This document shows, one piece after another, positions 35,578-44,533 of a DNA stretch of 64,000 nucleotides (its first letter is position 1; every line of letters starts with the position of its first letter). The DNA is from Streptomyces clavuligerus (GTDB lineage Bacteria; Actinomycetota; Actinomycetes; Streptomycetales; Streptomycetaceae). The position numbers were made by a program, and so were the translations under genes. Below the pieces are notes generated by a model. That model did not search any database and had not been told where the DNA came from. It was given only the letters and a program-made list of their open reading frames with translations. The stretch spans positions 6,621,001 through 6,685,000 of the forward strand of contig NZ_CP027858.1 in the NCBI RefSeq assembly GCF_005519465.1, given 5' to 3'.

Positions 35578-36315
35578 ATGGACCGTGACCTCCTCTCCTA
35601 CCGCGCCCACGCCGACCACCCGATCGCCGCACCCCTCTCCGACGACTCCGTACGACGGCTCATCGACCGGACCGTCCACCGCGCGGACGCCCGGGTGCTC
35701 GACCTCGGGTGCGGCAGCGGCGCATGGCTGCTGCGCACACTGTCCGGCCGTCCCGGTGTCCGGGCCGAGGGCGTGGACCTCTCGGCGACCGCGCTGCGCG
35801 CCGCCGACGAGCGGGCGACGGCGGCCGGGGTGCGCGACCGGCTCGATCTGCACCGGCGGGACGCGACGGACTTCCCCGCCGCGCACGCCTTCGACGCGGT
35901 GCTGAGCGTCGGCGCGACACACGCCTTCGGCGGCCTGCTGCCCACCCTCGCGGCCGCGCGCGAACACCTGGCCCCCGGCGGCCGGGTCCTGATCGGGGAC
36001 GGTCTGTGGGAACGCGGACCGAGCCCCGAAGCGGTCGCGCTGCTGGGTGACTTCACCGATCTCGCCACCACCGTGGACCGGGTGGTCGCCGAGGGCTGGA
36101 CCCCGGTGTACGGACATGTCAGCACCCGTGAGGAGCTGGACGCGTACGAGTGGTGCTGGACCGGGAGCCTGGCGTCCTGGGCGCTCGACCACCCCGACGA
36201 CCCCGACGCCGCCGAGGCGCTCGCCCGCTCCGCCGTCCACCGGGGACAGTGGCTGCGGGTCTACCGCGACTCCTTCGGCTTCCTCAGCCTGGTGCTGCGG
36301 CGCACGGACGGCTGA
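35578..36315 (+). CDS. Class I SAM-dependent methyltransferase
   Basis: This 245-aa protein starts MDRDLLSYRAHADHPIAAPL at ATG 35578. The SAM-binding motif I is RVLDLGCGSGAWLLRTL at about residue 40, motif II AEGVDLSATAL follows, and FDAVLSVGATHAFGG and LAPGGRVLIGDGLWERGPSP are motifs typical of the Methyltransf_25/11 type. No ribosome site is seen, but a CAGAGT element eight bases upstream suggests a leaderless message. The substrate is unknown. It is convergent with the CHAT gene, 30 bp apart. Confidence 0.85.
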   Translation: MDRDLLSYRAHADHPIAAPLSDDSVRRLIDRTVHRADARVLDLGCGSGAWLLRTLSGRPGVRAEGVDLSATALRAADERATAAGVRDRLDLHRRDATDFPAAHAFDAVLSVGATHAFGGLLPTLAAAREHLAPGGRVLIGDGLWERGPSPEAVALLGDFTDLATTVDRVVAEGWTPVYGHVSTREELDAYEWCWTGSLASWALDHPDDPDAAEALARSAVHRGQWLRVYRDSFGFLSLVLRRTDG

Positions 36316-36345
36316 CCCCGGCGCCACCGGGCCGCCGTTTCCGCG

Positions 36346-39300
36346 TCAGGGGGCAGCCGCCGTCCGGGCGGGCCGTGAGCGGGGGCCGTTGTTCCCGGGG
36401 TGCCCCTGGTGGATGAAGCCCGCCCAGGCGGCGATCCGCGCCAGCTCCGGACGGGACGCCTGCCGCAGCAGCTCCCCCCGGAGCGAGGACGGCGGTCTGC
36501 GGTCGGGGTCGAGCATCCACAACTGCGCGCCGCGCAGGGCGTCCGGGGGCGCGAGCCCGTCGACCGTCAGCAGATGGTGGAAGACGGCCATCAGTACCGA
36601 CGACGCCCCGTCCGGGACGGTCCAGCGCGAGCCCACCACGTCCCGGGCGCCCCGGGCGATGAAGGCGGTGGCCAGGGTGAGGGCCTCGTCGTGGTCCCGC
36701 TGGCTGAGGTCGGTCTCGCAGGCGCTCAGCACCACCAGCGGCCCGTCGGCGGCCCGTTCGCCCGTGTCCTCGGCCCCGTCCAGCAGGTCGCTGACGGTGA
36801 GCATGCCGGGATCGGGGGGCGTGTCCGGGCCGCCCTGCCCGAAAGGCGGCTCCTCCGCTCCTTCCGGGAGGGCGAGGGCGAGCGCCGAGACGGTGGGGTG
36901 GACCCCGGCCCAGGCGTGCGAGGCCACATGCAGCAGCGACAGCGGAGCCGAGGCGTCCGTACCGCTGCCGGGGGAGAGCAGGGACAGTACCTCGGCGGGT
37001 GTACCGGCGCCCGCCGAGGTGACCGGGGTGTCGCAGAACTCCCCGTACAGCGTGGCCCCCGGGTAGCAGGACCGGTGCAGGGCGACGATCTCCTCCTCCG
37101 CGCCGACCAGGTCCATCCTGGGGTCCGCGATCAGCACGGGGGCGGAGTCCGCGGGCCGCGCGGCGCGGGAGACGGCGCGCAGGAACTGGGCCCCGGACGC
37201 GGCGTAGGTGATGTGCGCGAGCGAGCAGAGATGGCTGTGCGCGCCACCCGGCGCGCGCTGGAACCGGGCCGCGTGCCAGGGGACCACGCCGAGCCGTCCG
37301 CAGGGCACCAGGATCAGCCGGGCCCCGCCGGGACGGCCCGTCCGGCGGTCCGGGTTGGCGGCGATGCGTTCCCCGAGCCCCCGGAGCAGCGGTCCCATCG
37401 CCTGCCAGGCCCAGTCGCAGAGCGCTTCCAGCGCCTCCTCCCAGGTGCGTTCCACCCCCCGCCAGACCTCGGCCGGGGTGTCGGGGGACCGTTGGGACCG
37501 GGCCGCCGCCGCGTCGAGGTAGGCGTCCAGCGTGCGGTCGTCGGCGAGCTGCGGCAGGATCAGCACCCCCGCCTCGACATCGGGCCCGATGACCAGCGCG
37601 TGGCCCGGCCGCCCCCGCTCCGGCGGAAGGAGGTAGACGAGGGCGTCGGCGTCCACCGTGGCGACGGCCGTCCGCAGCTCCTCCACGGTGGGCGCGGTGA
37701 ACGGGCCGCCCTCGTCGCCGTGGTGCCCCAGGGCCTCCAGCACCCGCCGCCGCAGGGTGCTCGGCAGACCGGCCAGATCCGCCGGGTCCCGGGGGGACAC
37801 CGGCCGGGCCCGCCAGGCGTCGGCCAGCTCGGAGTGGCCCCGCCGCACCAGGAGTTCGGGCAGATCCGCCGAGGCCGCAGCGGCGTGCAGCACCATGGCC
37901 CGGCCGAACTCCAGGACGGAGACCGCCTCGCTCACCCAGCCGCTGGAGGCCGCCCAGCCGGCCGCCACGAGGGTGCGCGCGGTGCCCTCGCGGGCCACGC
38001 GCAGACCGTGCTCGGCCCCGCTCTGGAGCAGCACGCTCGCGGCCGTCGCCCGCAGCGACTCCATGGCGGCGCGGGTCGCGGCGTGCAGATCGGAGCCCAG
38101 GGCCCAGCGGCTCTGGTAGGCGGTGGCGAGCCGCCACAGCGCCTGGGAAGCCTCGCGGTCGAGGCCCGCGGGCCGCGCGGCGGCGCGCGCCCGCTCCAAC
38201 TCCTCGACGGCCCGGTCGAGATCGTCCGGATCGCGGGTCTGTCCGTAGAGAAGGACATGGCCGGTGCCGATGACCCAGGAGGACGGTCCCGTCCGCCGTG
38301 CGCTCTCCTCCGCCGGGCCGTCGGGGGTGCCCCGGCCGGACGGCGGGCCGCCGCCGGGAGCGCCCGTGCCGGAGGGGGCGACGGCGCCGCCGGAAGCGCC
38401 GGAGCCGGACGCGGCCGGTGTGTCGCCGTCGACAGGAGTGCCCGTGCCGGACGGCGGGCCGCCGCCGGGAGCACCCCTCCCGGACGGTGCGCCTGTGCCG
38501 GTACCCCTGGGTGGTGTGCTTGTGCCGGTACCCCCGGACGGTGCGGCCCCCTTCGGGGACACGGCGTCCTGCCGGGCTCCGTCCCCGCGCGGCTCCCCCG
38601 TGTGCCCCCGCTCCCGCCGTGGCGGTGCGGCGGCGTCGTCCGCCTGGGCCAGGGTCCGGCGGAGGATGTCCGGGTCGGCCTCCAACTCGGCCTCCGCGGC
38701 ACTCAGCGCGATCCGGGCGTCCTTCATCAACGGGCGCAGGAGGGGCGCCGCCGACTCGGCGGAGTCGATCCCCTCCCGGAGCTTCCGCAGCCCCTCGCGC
38801 TGCTGCCGCCGGTCCTGGGTGAACCTCCCGTGCGAGAGCAGGGCCTGACCCAGCAGGGTCGGCCGGATGGCCGCCATCGGGGCGGGCATAGGCGGCAGCG
38901 ACTCCAGTTCGTCGATGAGCCGTGCCAGGGCGGGGATGTCACGCGACGCGACGGCACGGTCCAGGGAGTGCTTGAGACCCACCAGCCGCGCCTGCGGGAA
39001 CTGAGCCGCCGTGGCCTCGGCGGACGGCTGATCCACCAGGGACCGGCCCATCTCCGCGTCCTGGATGCTGCCGCCGACGTCCGTGGCGAGCTGGAGCAGC
39101 ACCGACTGGAGCTGCCGGAGGGCGGGAACGAACGGATCGTCGGCGGACAGCGCGCCCAGGGTGCCCCGCAGCACCCCGATGGCCTCGTCGAGCGCGTCCG
39201 GGCTCCCCTCCGACATCGCCCGGGTCGCCTTGGACCAGACGGAGGTGAACGTGGCCAGCAGGCCCTCCGTCTCCGCCCCCGGCACGCCCTGCCGGAGCTG

Positions 39301-40218
39301 TCCGTCCACCTTCGCCAGGAGCTTCCGCACCTCGGCCGATGCCGCCGCGCCGGAATCCAGGGTGGTGTACAGGGAGAGGGCGGAGGCGAGGACGGCCTCC
39401 GTCCGCTCGGGCGCCGACCGGTCCGGTCCGTCGGTGCTGTCGGTGCTGTCGGTGCTGTCGGCGGACGGCTCCCCGCCGTCCGCCGGGGCGTCGCTCTCCG
39501 CGCCGATGTCCACCCCGGCGAACAGCGCCCGGACGACCTCGGGAATGCCGTCCCGGAACGGATGCCCCTCGGGGAGCTTCCCCAGCAGATCCGGCCGGTC
39601 GAGATCCTCGATCGTCCGGGCCTTCAGCGCCCCGCTCATCATCGCGGCGGTCGCGTCGAGCTGTTCCCGCTCCGCGTCGCTGAGCAGACCGGACAGGTCA
39701 CCGCTCATGGCGGGAACGCTCTCCATGAGCAGCGAGGCCAGCTCCCCCGCACGGTCGTCGAAGCCCCCGGCCCCCTCGGACAGCGCCCAGTCCAGCACCG
39801 ACGCGCTGTCGACGGGCCGCCCGTCGAGGCCCGGCCGGTCCCGCATGGCCATGAACTGGTAGAGAGCGGCCCGGGGGCCGTCCATCCCGGGCCGCTCCCG
39901 CAGCACCGTCCGGGCCGCGCGCAGCAGCCGCTCGGCCTCCTCCAGGTCGCCGGGGAGCGCCGCCGGTCCGCTGCCCCGCAGGGTCAGCAGCGCCCCGCGC
40001 CGGTACTCCAGCGCCGCCCGCAGCGGGAGGTCCTCCGGCGTGTCCGTCAGAAACCGTGCCACCTCGGCCAGCTCGGCCAGGACCGGGGGAAGCCGCGCGA
40101 TGTGCGGCCGTTCCGCGGCCGTCCCCGGCAACAGGGCGTCGGCCCGGTCCGCCACGTCCCGGGCCCAGGCCCGGACGCCCTGGAGCCCACCGTTCTCCGT
40201 ACCGCTGTCGCCGCCCAT
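36346..40218 (-). CDS. Large CHAT-domain (caspase-fold) protein with TPR-like N-terminus
   Basis: This 1290-aa protein starts MGGDSGTENGGLQGVRAWAR (ATG 40216-40218). The N-terminal 560 residues are helical and look like TPR-type repeats. A low-complexity linker of Gly/Thr/Pro/Ser repeats (about 590-650) precedes a second helical block. The C-terminal CHAT domain (about 860-1280) carries the His-Cys protease dyad: LLHVASHAWAG near residue 1098 and LVVLSACETDLSQRD near residue 1164, then LATAFIARGARDVVGSRW. CHAT proteases serve in cell-death and defence pathways; many bacterial members have unknown targets. The frame continues upstream to about 41970 but without a start or codon support. Confidence 0.88.
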   Translation of the reverse strand: MGGDSGTENGGLQGVRAWARDVADRADALLPGTAAERPHIARLPPVLAELAEVARFLTDTPEDLPLRAALEYRRGALLTLRGSGPAALPGDLEEAERLLRAARTVLRERPGMDGPRAALYQFMAMRDRPGLDGRPVDSASVLDWALSEGAGGFDDRAGELASLLMESVPAMSGDLSGLLSDAEREQLDATAAMMSGALKARTIEDLDRPDLLGKLPEGHPFRDGIPEVVRALFAGVDIGAESDAPADGGEPSADSTDSTDSTDGPDRSAPERTEAVLASALSLYTTLDSGAAASAEVRKLLAKVDGQLRQGVPGAETEGLLATFTSVWSKATRAMSEGSPDALDEAIGVLRGTLGALSADDPFVPALRQLQSVLLQLATDVGGSIQDAEMGRSLVDQPSAEATAAQFPQARLVGLKHSLDRAVASRDIPALARLIDELESLPPMPAPMAAIRPTLLGQALLSHGRFTQDRRQQREGLRKLREGIDSAESAAPLLRPLMKDARIALSAAEAELEADPDILRRTLAQADDAAAPPRRERGHTGEPRGDGARQDAVSPKGAAPSGGTGTSTPPRGTGTGAPSGRGAPGGGPPSGTGTPVDGDTPAASGSGASGGAVAPSGTGAPGGGPPSGRGTPDGPAEESARRTGPSSWVIGTGHVLLYGQTRDPDDLDRAVEELERARAAARPAGLDREASQALWRLATAYQSRWALGSDLHAATRAAMESLRATAASVLLQSGAEHGLRVAREGTARTLVAAGWAASSGWVSEAVSVLEFGRAMVLHAAAASADLPELLVRRGHSELADAWRARPVSPRDPADLAGLPSTLRRRVLEALGHHGDEGGPFTAPTVEELRTAVATVDADALVYLLPPERGRPGHALVIGPDVEAGVLILPQLADDRTLDAYLDAAAARSQRSPDTPAEVWRGVERTWEEALEALCDWAWQAMGPLLRGLGERIAANPDRRTGRPGGARLILVPCGRLGVVPWHAARFQRAPGGAHSHLCSLAHITYAASGAQFLRAVSRAARPADSAPVLIADPRMDLVGAEEEIVALHRSCYPGATLYGEFCDTPVTSAGAGTPAEVLSLLSPGSGTDASAPLSLLHVASHAWAGVHPTVSALALALPEGAEEPPFGQGGPDTPPDPGMLTVSDLLDGAEDTGERAADGPLVVLSACETDLSQRDHDEALTLATAFIARGARDVVGSRWTVPDGASSVLMAVFHHLLTVDGLAPPDALRGAQLWMLDPDRRPPSSLRGELLRQASRPELARIAAWAGFIHQGHPGNNGPRSRPARTAAAP
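38300..38560. repeat. Imperfect in-frame repeats in CHAT-protein linker
   Basis: The linker-coding DNA repeats GTGCCGGACGGCGGGCCGCC and similar units, giving GAPGGGPPSGTGTP and GAPGGGPPSGRGTP, plus PPRGTGTGAPSGRG. The unit keeps frame and probably changes linker length by recombination. Confidence 0.7.
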
Positions 40219-40415
40219 CCGCGCCCCCCCCGCTTCCCCCGGCCCCCGGTCGGCGCCGCCGTACGACGCTAGAGCCGGGGCCCGCCGCCGTGGAAGGCCC
40301 CGGACGGAACAGCCCCGGGAAGCGCCCGGGAACCGTCCGGCGGAGGCGGCCGGACCCCGACCGGGACACCCCTTCCGGAGCCGCCCCGGCCCGTGCCCGC
40401 GGGGGCCGCTGACGT

Positions 40416-40467
40416 GGCGAGTCACCCGGCGGGCCGCGCGGACGGCGGGCCCGCCGGGTGACTCGCC
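40416..40467 (-). terminator. Perfect 20-bp inverted repeat (likely terminator of the gene remnant)
   Basis: Left arm 40416-40435 (GGCGAGTCACCCGGCGGGCC) and right arm 40448-40467 match in all 20 bases across a 12-base loop. It lies just downstream (minus strand) of the frameshifted remnant and about 200 bp upstream of the CHAT start, so it probably ends the remnant's transcript. A mobile-element end is a less likely alternative. Confidence 0.65.
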
Positions 40468-40469
40468 CA

Positions 40470-40760
40470 CCCTCTGACCGGCTGGTGTCGCCCGGCTCCT
40501 GGGCACCGGCGAACCAGCACGGCGGCCAGCAGCCGATGGTGCGCTGCCCGGTTCTCTCGGGACGCCGGTGGGGGACGGCCTTCTCCGGGCCGATGCCCCG
40601 GATGTTCGTGAGGGCCGCCCGGTCGAGCGTCGTCGCGGGCTTCCACCTCTCCGGGCAGGGGCCCGTACGGGGGGGGGGACTCCGTCGGCCACGCCGTGTC
40701 CTTGGCGAAGCGGTACGGGGTCCGCCCCCCGGCGTCCCGCACGATCGTCCCCGGACCGGC
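40470..40760 (-). pseudogene. Frameshifted gene remnant with a C10 tract
   Basis: On the minus strand a frame with near-perfect G/C third positions reads VRDAGGRTPYRFAKDTAWPT up to a run of ten C (G run at 40669-40678 on plus). After it a different frame has equally perfect third positions and reads CPERWKPATTLDRAALTNIR, then GIGPEKAVPHRRPERTGQRT and IGCWPPCWFAGAQEPGD. Removing one C joins them into one protein. No start with a ribosome site and no stop is clear. It could be a pseudogene, a slippage-controlled gene or a base-calling error. The family is not recognised. Confidence 0.55.
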
Positions 40761-40872
40761 GTCGTCCCGGGTCGGCAGCGGCGGCAGGGCCTGCGCCCCG
40801 GCCCCCGCCTCCCCGGCCCCCGCCTCCGCGGCTCCGCGCCGCTGTCCGCGCCCCGGGCCGCGACAGCCCGCC

Positions 40873-40904
40873 GTTCAACCCTCCCTTGTTGAACCGCTGT
40901 TCAA
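40873..40904. promoter_or_regulatory. Palindromic operator upstream of DUF1996 gene
   Basis: TTGAAC-CGCT-GTTCAA (40889-40904) is a perfect 6-4-6 palindrome, and an extra GTTCAA half-site lies at 40873-40878. It sits in a small AT-richer island 20 bp before the DUF1996 start codon and upstream of the minus-strand remnant, so it could control either side. A TetR- or GntR-like dimer would fit. Confidence 0.6.
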
Positions 40905-40923
40905 AAACTGGAACTCTGGCCAC

Positions 40924-41931
40924 GTGGGTATACAACGCTGTTCGAGACGGAAGACGCTGCTGAAGCGCGCGGCCGGGGCGGTGGTGAGCGTCACCCTCGC
41001 CCTGGCCGCCGCCGTCGCCGCGGTCGCCGCCGCCCACCGCCCCGGGGACGAGCGGGACGCGCCCCCGGACAGCCTCTACGCCGCCCTCGCCGAGCTGCCG
41101 CCCGCCGCCCCGGAGCCCGCCGCCGGGCCCGACGCGTCCACCGGCTCCGTCACCGTCGACTGCGGACGCAACGAACGCGGCCACCGCAACACCGACAACG
41201 TGGTGACCTCGCCCGGCCTCGTGGGCGGCGCCCACCACACCCACGACTACGTCGGCAACACCACCACCGACGCCCGCTCCACCGCCGCCTCCCTCGCCGC
41301 CGCGCCCACCACCTGCGCGGGCGGCGACCGCTCCGCCTACTTCTGGCCCGTCCTGCGCCGGCTCGACCGCGAGGGACCCGACACCGGTGCCCACGGCGGC
41401 GGACGGCACGGCAACACGGGCCGGATCCTGCTCCCGTCCTCCGTACGGATCGACTACCTCGGCAACCCGGTCAGCAAGGTCGTGCCCCACCCCGCCGGAC
41501 TGCGGATGATCACCGGTGACCCGGTCGCGGCCACCGCCACCACCGACGCGCGGGTCCGGGCCGAGTGGGGCTGCTCCGGCAGCCCCCGCCGTGGCGCCAC
41601 CCGCTATCCGCGCTGCCCCGACGGCGGCGGCCCGACCCGTACCCTCACCTTCCCGAGCTGCTGGAACGGTCTCCACCCGGACAGCGAGGGGCACCGGTCC
41701 CACATCGTCTTCCCCGCCGCCAACGGTGTCTGCCCGCCCGCCACCTTCCCCGTCCCGAAGCTGCGTGTCACCCTCCGCTACGAGCTGCCCGGCGGTGTGC
41801 CCTACGCGGTCGACTCCTTCCCCGAGCAGCATCGCCACCCGAGGACCGACCACGCCATGTTCGTCGACGTCACGACGGAGGCCCGGCGCACCCGCATCGC
41901 CCGCTGCCTGAACGAGGGACGGCGTTGTTGA
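40924..41931 (+). CDS. Secreted DUF1996-domain protein
   Basis: This 335-aa protein from GTG 40924 starts VGIQRCSRRKTLLKRAAGAV, followed by a hydrophobic Ala/Val stretch ending near AAHRPGD, so it is probably a secreted or membrane-anchored protein. The DUF1996 core is clear: DNVVTSPGLVGGAHHTHDYV with GNTTTDARSTAASL, SAYFWPVLRRLDR, LTFPSCWNGLHPDSEGHRSH and VPYAVDSFPEQHRHPRTDHAM. DUF1996 proteins occur in fungi and actinobacteria and are thought to be extracellular; their reaction is unknown. Conserved His, Asp and Cys residues hint at a metal site. Confidence 0.85.
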   Translation: MGIQRCSRRKTLLKRAAGAVVSVTLALAAAVAAVAAAHRPGDERDAPPDSLYAALAELPPAAPEPAAGPDASTGSVTVDCGRNERGHRNTDNVVTSPGLVGGAHHTHDYVGNTTTDARSTAASLAAAPTTCAGGDRSAYFWPVLRRLDREGPDTGAHGGGRHGNTGRILLPSSVRIDYLGNPVSKVVPHPAGLRMITGDPVAATATTDARVRAEWGCSGSPRRGATRYPRCPDGGGPTRTLTFPSCWNGLHPDSEGHRSHIVFPAANGVCPPATFPVPKLRVTLRYELPGGVPYAVDSFPEQHRHPRTDHAMFVDVTTEARRTRIARCLNEGRRC

Positions 41932-42011
41932 GCCCATCGTGAACGGCGGTGAACCGTCCGGCTCCCCCATCCGTGTTCACCGCATCGAGCAGCGGAGGAC
42001 GGAGTGAGCGG

Positions 42012-42368
42012 ATGGCGGCACTGTGGTCGCGCGCCCGGCAGCACACGAGTGACGGGGTGGTCGTCCGGGCCCTCCACCCGGAACACGGCGGCGGAGCCCT
42101 CCCGGTGTACGCGCGACGGCCGGCGGGGGACCGCGCCACCGCCGGGGACATCGGCGGGGGGACGCCGGTCCGGCTCTCCCGGGACCACCGCGAGGTCCTG
42201 GTGGGGATCTGCTTCCGGGACCGGACCGCCAACGTCCTCGGCATACCGGCGGGAACGGTGGAATCCCGGTCGCACCACGCGCTGAGACGATGGGGAGAGC
42301 TGTACGCGGAGCGGGCCGGGCCGACGGGACCCGTCCGGCCGGCCGCGGCGAAGGAGGCGGCGGCATGA
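42012..42368 (+). pseudogene. ECF sigma factor with internal deletion
   Basis: The 118-aa ORF (ATG 42012, GGACGGAG upstream) holds pieces of an ECF sigma factor in order: VVVRALHPEHGGGALPVYAR then GDRATAGDIGGGTP from region 2, and directly LSRDHREVLVGICFRDRTAN and VLGIPAGTVESRSHHALRRW from region 4. About 60 residues of region 2.4, the linker and part of the region 4 helix-turn-helix are missing compared with the usual 170-180 aa. It is coupled by ATGA to the intact anti-sigma gene. It is probably non-functional in transcription, though it could still bind the anti-sigma factor. Confidence 0.7.
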
Positions 42369-43084
42369 GCGTGCGGCGGCACGACAGCGCGCTGCTCGGC
42401 GCCTATGTGCTCGGTGCCCTGGACGAACGGGAGCGGCGCGAGGTCGAGACCCATGTGGCTGTCTGCGGGGAGTGCCGGGTGGAACTGGAAGCCCTCGGGG
42501 AGCTGGAGGCCGCGCTCGGCGAGGTGCCCCCGGAGGCGTTCGTCGAGGGCCCGCCCGACGGAGGCGACCTGCTGCTCCAGCGCACTCTGCGCGAGGTGCG
42601 CGCGGAGCGTTCCCGGGCCGGGGTCCGGCGCCGGGTGCTGCTGTCGGCGGCGGCGGCCGGCACGGCGGTCGCCGTCCTCGGCGCCGGTTTTCTGCTCGGC
42701 CGCGCCGGAGCGGCGTCCGGCGCCGGGGACCCGGCCCGGCCGTCGCGGCCCCCGGCGGTCGCCGCCCCCACGCCGGGCGAGGGCGTCCGGTTCGGCACCG
42801 CGGCCGACGACCGTACCGGCGCCCGGATCTCGGTCCGGGTGACACCCGCGTCCGGCTGGGCCCGCGTCAGCGCGGCCGTCGGCGGCATCCCCGCCGGGGA
42901 GCTGTGCCGGCTTGTCGTCGTCGGCCTCGACGGCACCCGGGAGATCGCGGGAAGCTGGCGCGTCGGCGGTGCGGAGAAGGGCGCACGCGTCGACGGATCG
43001 GCGGCCGTGGCGGCCGGGGACATCCGGGAGGTCCTGGTCGAGAGCGCCGCCGGAAAGCGGTATGTGACGACCCGGCTGTCCTGA
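42365..43084 (+). CDS. Anti-sigma factor, zf-HC2 type, membrane-bound
   Basis: The 239-aa product has an N-terminal zinc-finger-like anti-sigma domain, LLGAYVLGALDERERREVET then HVAVCGECRVELEAL (HxxxCxxC), one membrane segment (VLLSAAAAGTAVAVLGAGFL at about 85-110), and an extracellular domain ending AGDIREVLVESAAGKRYVTT. This matches the zf-HC2/RskA-like class, which hold a partner ECF sigma factor at the membrane. The adjacent sigma gene is deleted internally, so its real partner may be elsewhere or lost. It overlaps that gene by ATGA. Confidence 0.88.
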   Translation: MSVRRHDSALLGAYVLGALDERERREVETHVAVCGECRVELEALGELEAALGEVPPEAFVEGPPDGGDLLLQRTLREVRAERSRAGVRRRVLLSAAAAGTAVAVLGAGFLLGRAGAASGAGDPARPSRPPAVAAPTPGEGVRFGTAADDRTGARISVRVTPASGWARVSAAVGGIPAGELCRLVVVGLDGTREIAGSWRVGGAEKGARVDGSAAVAAGDIREVLVESAAGKRYVTTRLS

Positions 43085-43268
43085 CGGGCCCGTCGGGGAC
43101 CGGCCCGGGCACCCGGCACCCGGACCGTCCCTCCCGTCCCGGCCCCGCACACGGCGGGACGCCACCCACCGTGAGCCACCACCGGCGGACCGACGGCGAG
43201 TCACCACCACCGGCGGCGCGCACCGGGGCCGGGCGGGCTCGGCCCGGACTCAGGGGCCCCTGCCGGTC

Positions 43269-44336
43269 TCAGGCCGGTTCGGAACGGGCACCGGCGCCGC
43301 CGACCGCCGTCTCGGGGTAGAAGCGGCGCGCCCAGCGCCGGAACGGACCGATCGGGCCGTCCCCGTGGGCGAGCTGCGGCGGCTGCCGGTACTGCTTGGT
43401 GTCCCAGATGGGGAAGTCGGCGGCGGTGAAGGCACAGCTCGCGCGGAAGACGGCCCCGTTCAGCACCCGCTCGGCGGTCCGGCTCACGACCCGGGCCAAC
43501 GGGCCCGGCAGCCACCCCGGTTCATCGAAGGCGATCCGGTTGAGCTGCCGGAACTGCATCCGGTTGGGACTGATCGCGGTCGGCAGCACCGTCGTGCACA
43601 TCCGCAGCCCGAACCGGGGTGTGGACACGTCCACGTGCAGACACCCCAGGCCGTAGCCGTCGACCTCGATCTCCACCGTGAACTCCCCGAACAGGGGCGC
43701 GGACTCATGGGCGCGCATCGACAGATGGAACGTCGTCCCGTCATAGGCGACGGGCCCGCCGGTCTCCGCCTTCTTCCAGCCGTGGAGGGTGGCGAAGTGC
43801 CCCACGTCCACCGAGTTCTCGATCACCTCCTGGGCATGGCCCGCCAGCTCCCACACGGCGTAACGGGCGGGTCTGCGGCCGATGACATGCCAGGTCGGAA
43901 TCGACCAGTCCGGCTCCCGGCCGTCGTGGTGCCGCCACACGAACACCGCGCCGTTCGCCTCCCACACCGGCAGCAGACGCAGCGCGGCACGCGGCGGCTC
44001 GGTCCCGTACCCCGTGCGGACACACGCGCCGTCCGGTCCGAACGCGAAGGAGTGGAACGGGCACACCAGAACGTCGCCCTCGACCTTCGCCAGACCCAGA
44101 TGGGCACCCAGGTGCGGACAGTAGGGCCGCACGGCCCGCACCCCTCCCGTTCTCAGCCGGTACAGCACGACGTCCTCCCCGGCGAGCGGCCGGGTCAGCA
44201 CCTTGCCCGGCTTCAGCTCCCCGGAGAACGCCAGCGCGGCCCAGCCGCTCGGATACGGCAGCACGGCAAGCCCGGCGCGGTCGGCGGAGGTCGGCCCCTC
44301 GCTGATGGCACGGCCGTACTCGCGTGAGAGTCCCAT
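43269..44336 (-). CDS. Rieske-type non-haem iron oxygenase
   Basis: This 355-aa protein starts MGLSREYGRAISEGPTSADR with GGGGGAG upstream of ATG 44336. The N-terminal Rieske cluster motif is CPHLGAHLGLAKVEGDVLVC followed by PFHSF (CxH-x17-CxxH, about residues 72-93). The mononuclear iron site is ENSVDVGHFATLHG (NxxDxxHxxxxH, about 173-186). It resembles KshA/3-ketosteroid 9-alpha-hydroxylase-like oxygenase components, which hydroxylate sterol or aromatic substrates with a separate reductase. No reductase is adjacent, and the substrate is unknown. Convergent with the anti-sigma gene. Confidence 0.88.
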   Translation of the reverse strand: MGLSREYGRAISEGPTSADRAGLAVLPYPSGWAALAFSGELKPGKVLTRPLAGEDVVLYRLRTGGVRAVRPYCPHLGAHLGLAKVEGDVLVCPFHSFAFGPDGACVRTGYGTEPPRAALRLLPVWEANGAVFVWRHHDGREPDWSIPTWHVIGRRPARYAVWELAGHAQEVIENSVDVGHFATLHGWKKAETGGPVAYDGTTFHLSMRAHESAPLFGEFTVEIEVDGYGLGCLHVDVSTPRFGLRMCTTVLPTAISPNRMQFRQLNRIAFDEPGWLPGPLARVVSRTAERVLNGAVFRASCAFTAADFPIWDTKQYRQPPQLAHGDGPIGPFRRWARRFYPETAVGGAGARSEPA

Positions 44337-44533
44337 GCTCTCCCCCCAGGTGGTCTCGGCTGGCCCAAGCCTGCCCACCCCGGGCCGGGACTCTCCCGGA
44401 ACGCCGGGGATCACCCGAAAGAGGGAGCGGAGGGCGATACATCGAGGTGTGCCCGTTTCGCTCCGGTGCTGGATCGAGGCTCGCGGCTGCCCCCTGCCTG
44501 GTGGGACTCCCGCCCGCGCACTACCGTGCCGGG

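Noticed and set aside
40219..41970. N-terminal extension of the CHAT frame
   Set aside because: It overlaps the DUF1996 gene and the frameshifted remnant and lacks a ribosome site; ATG 40218 begins the recognisable protein.
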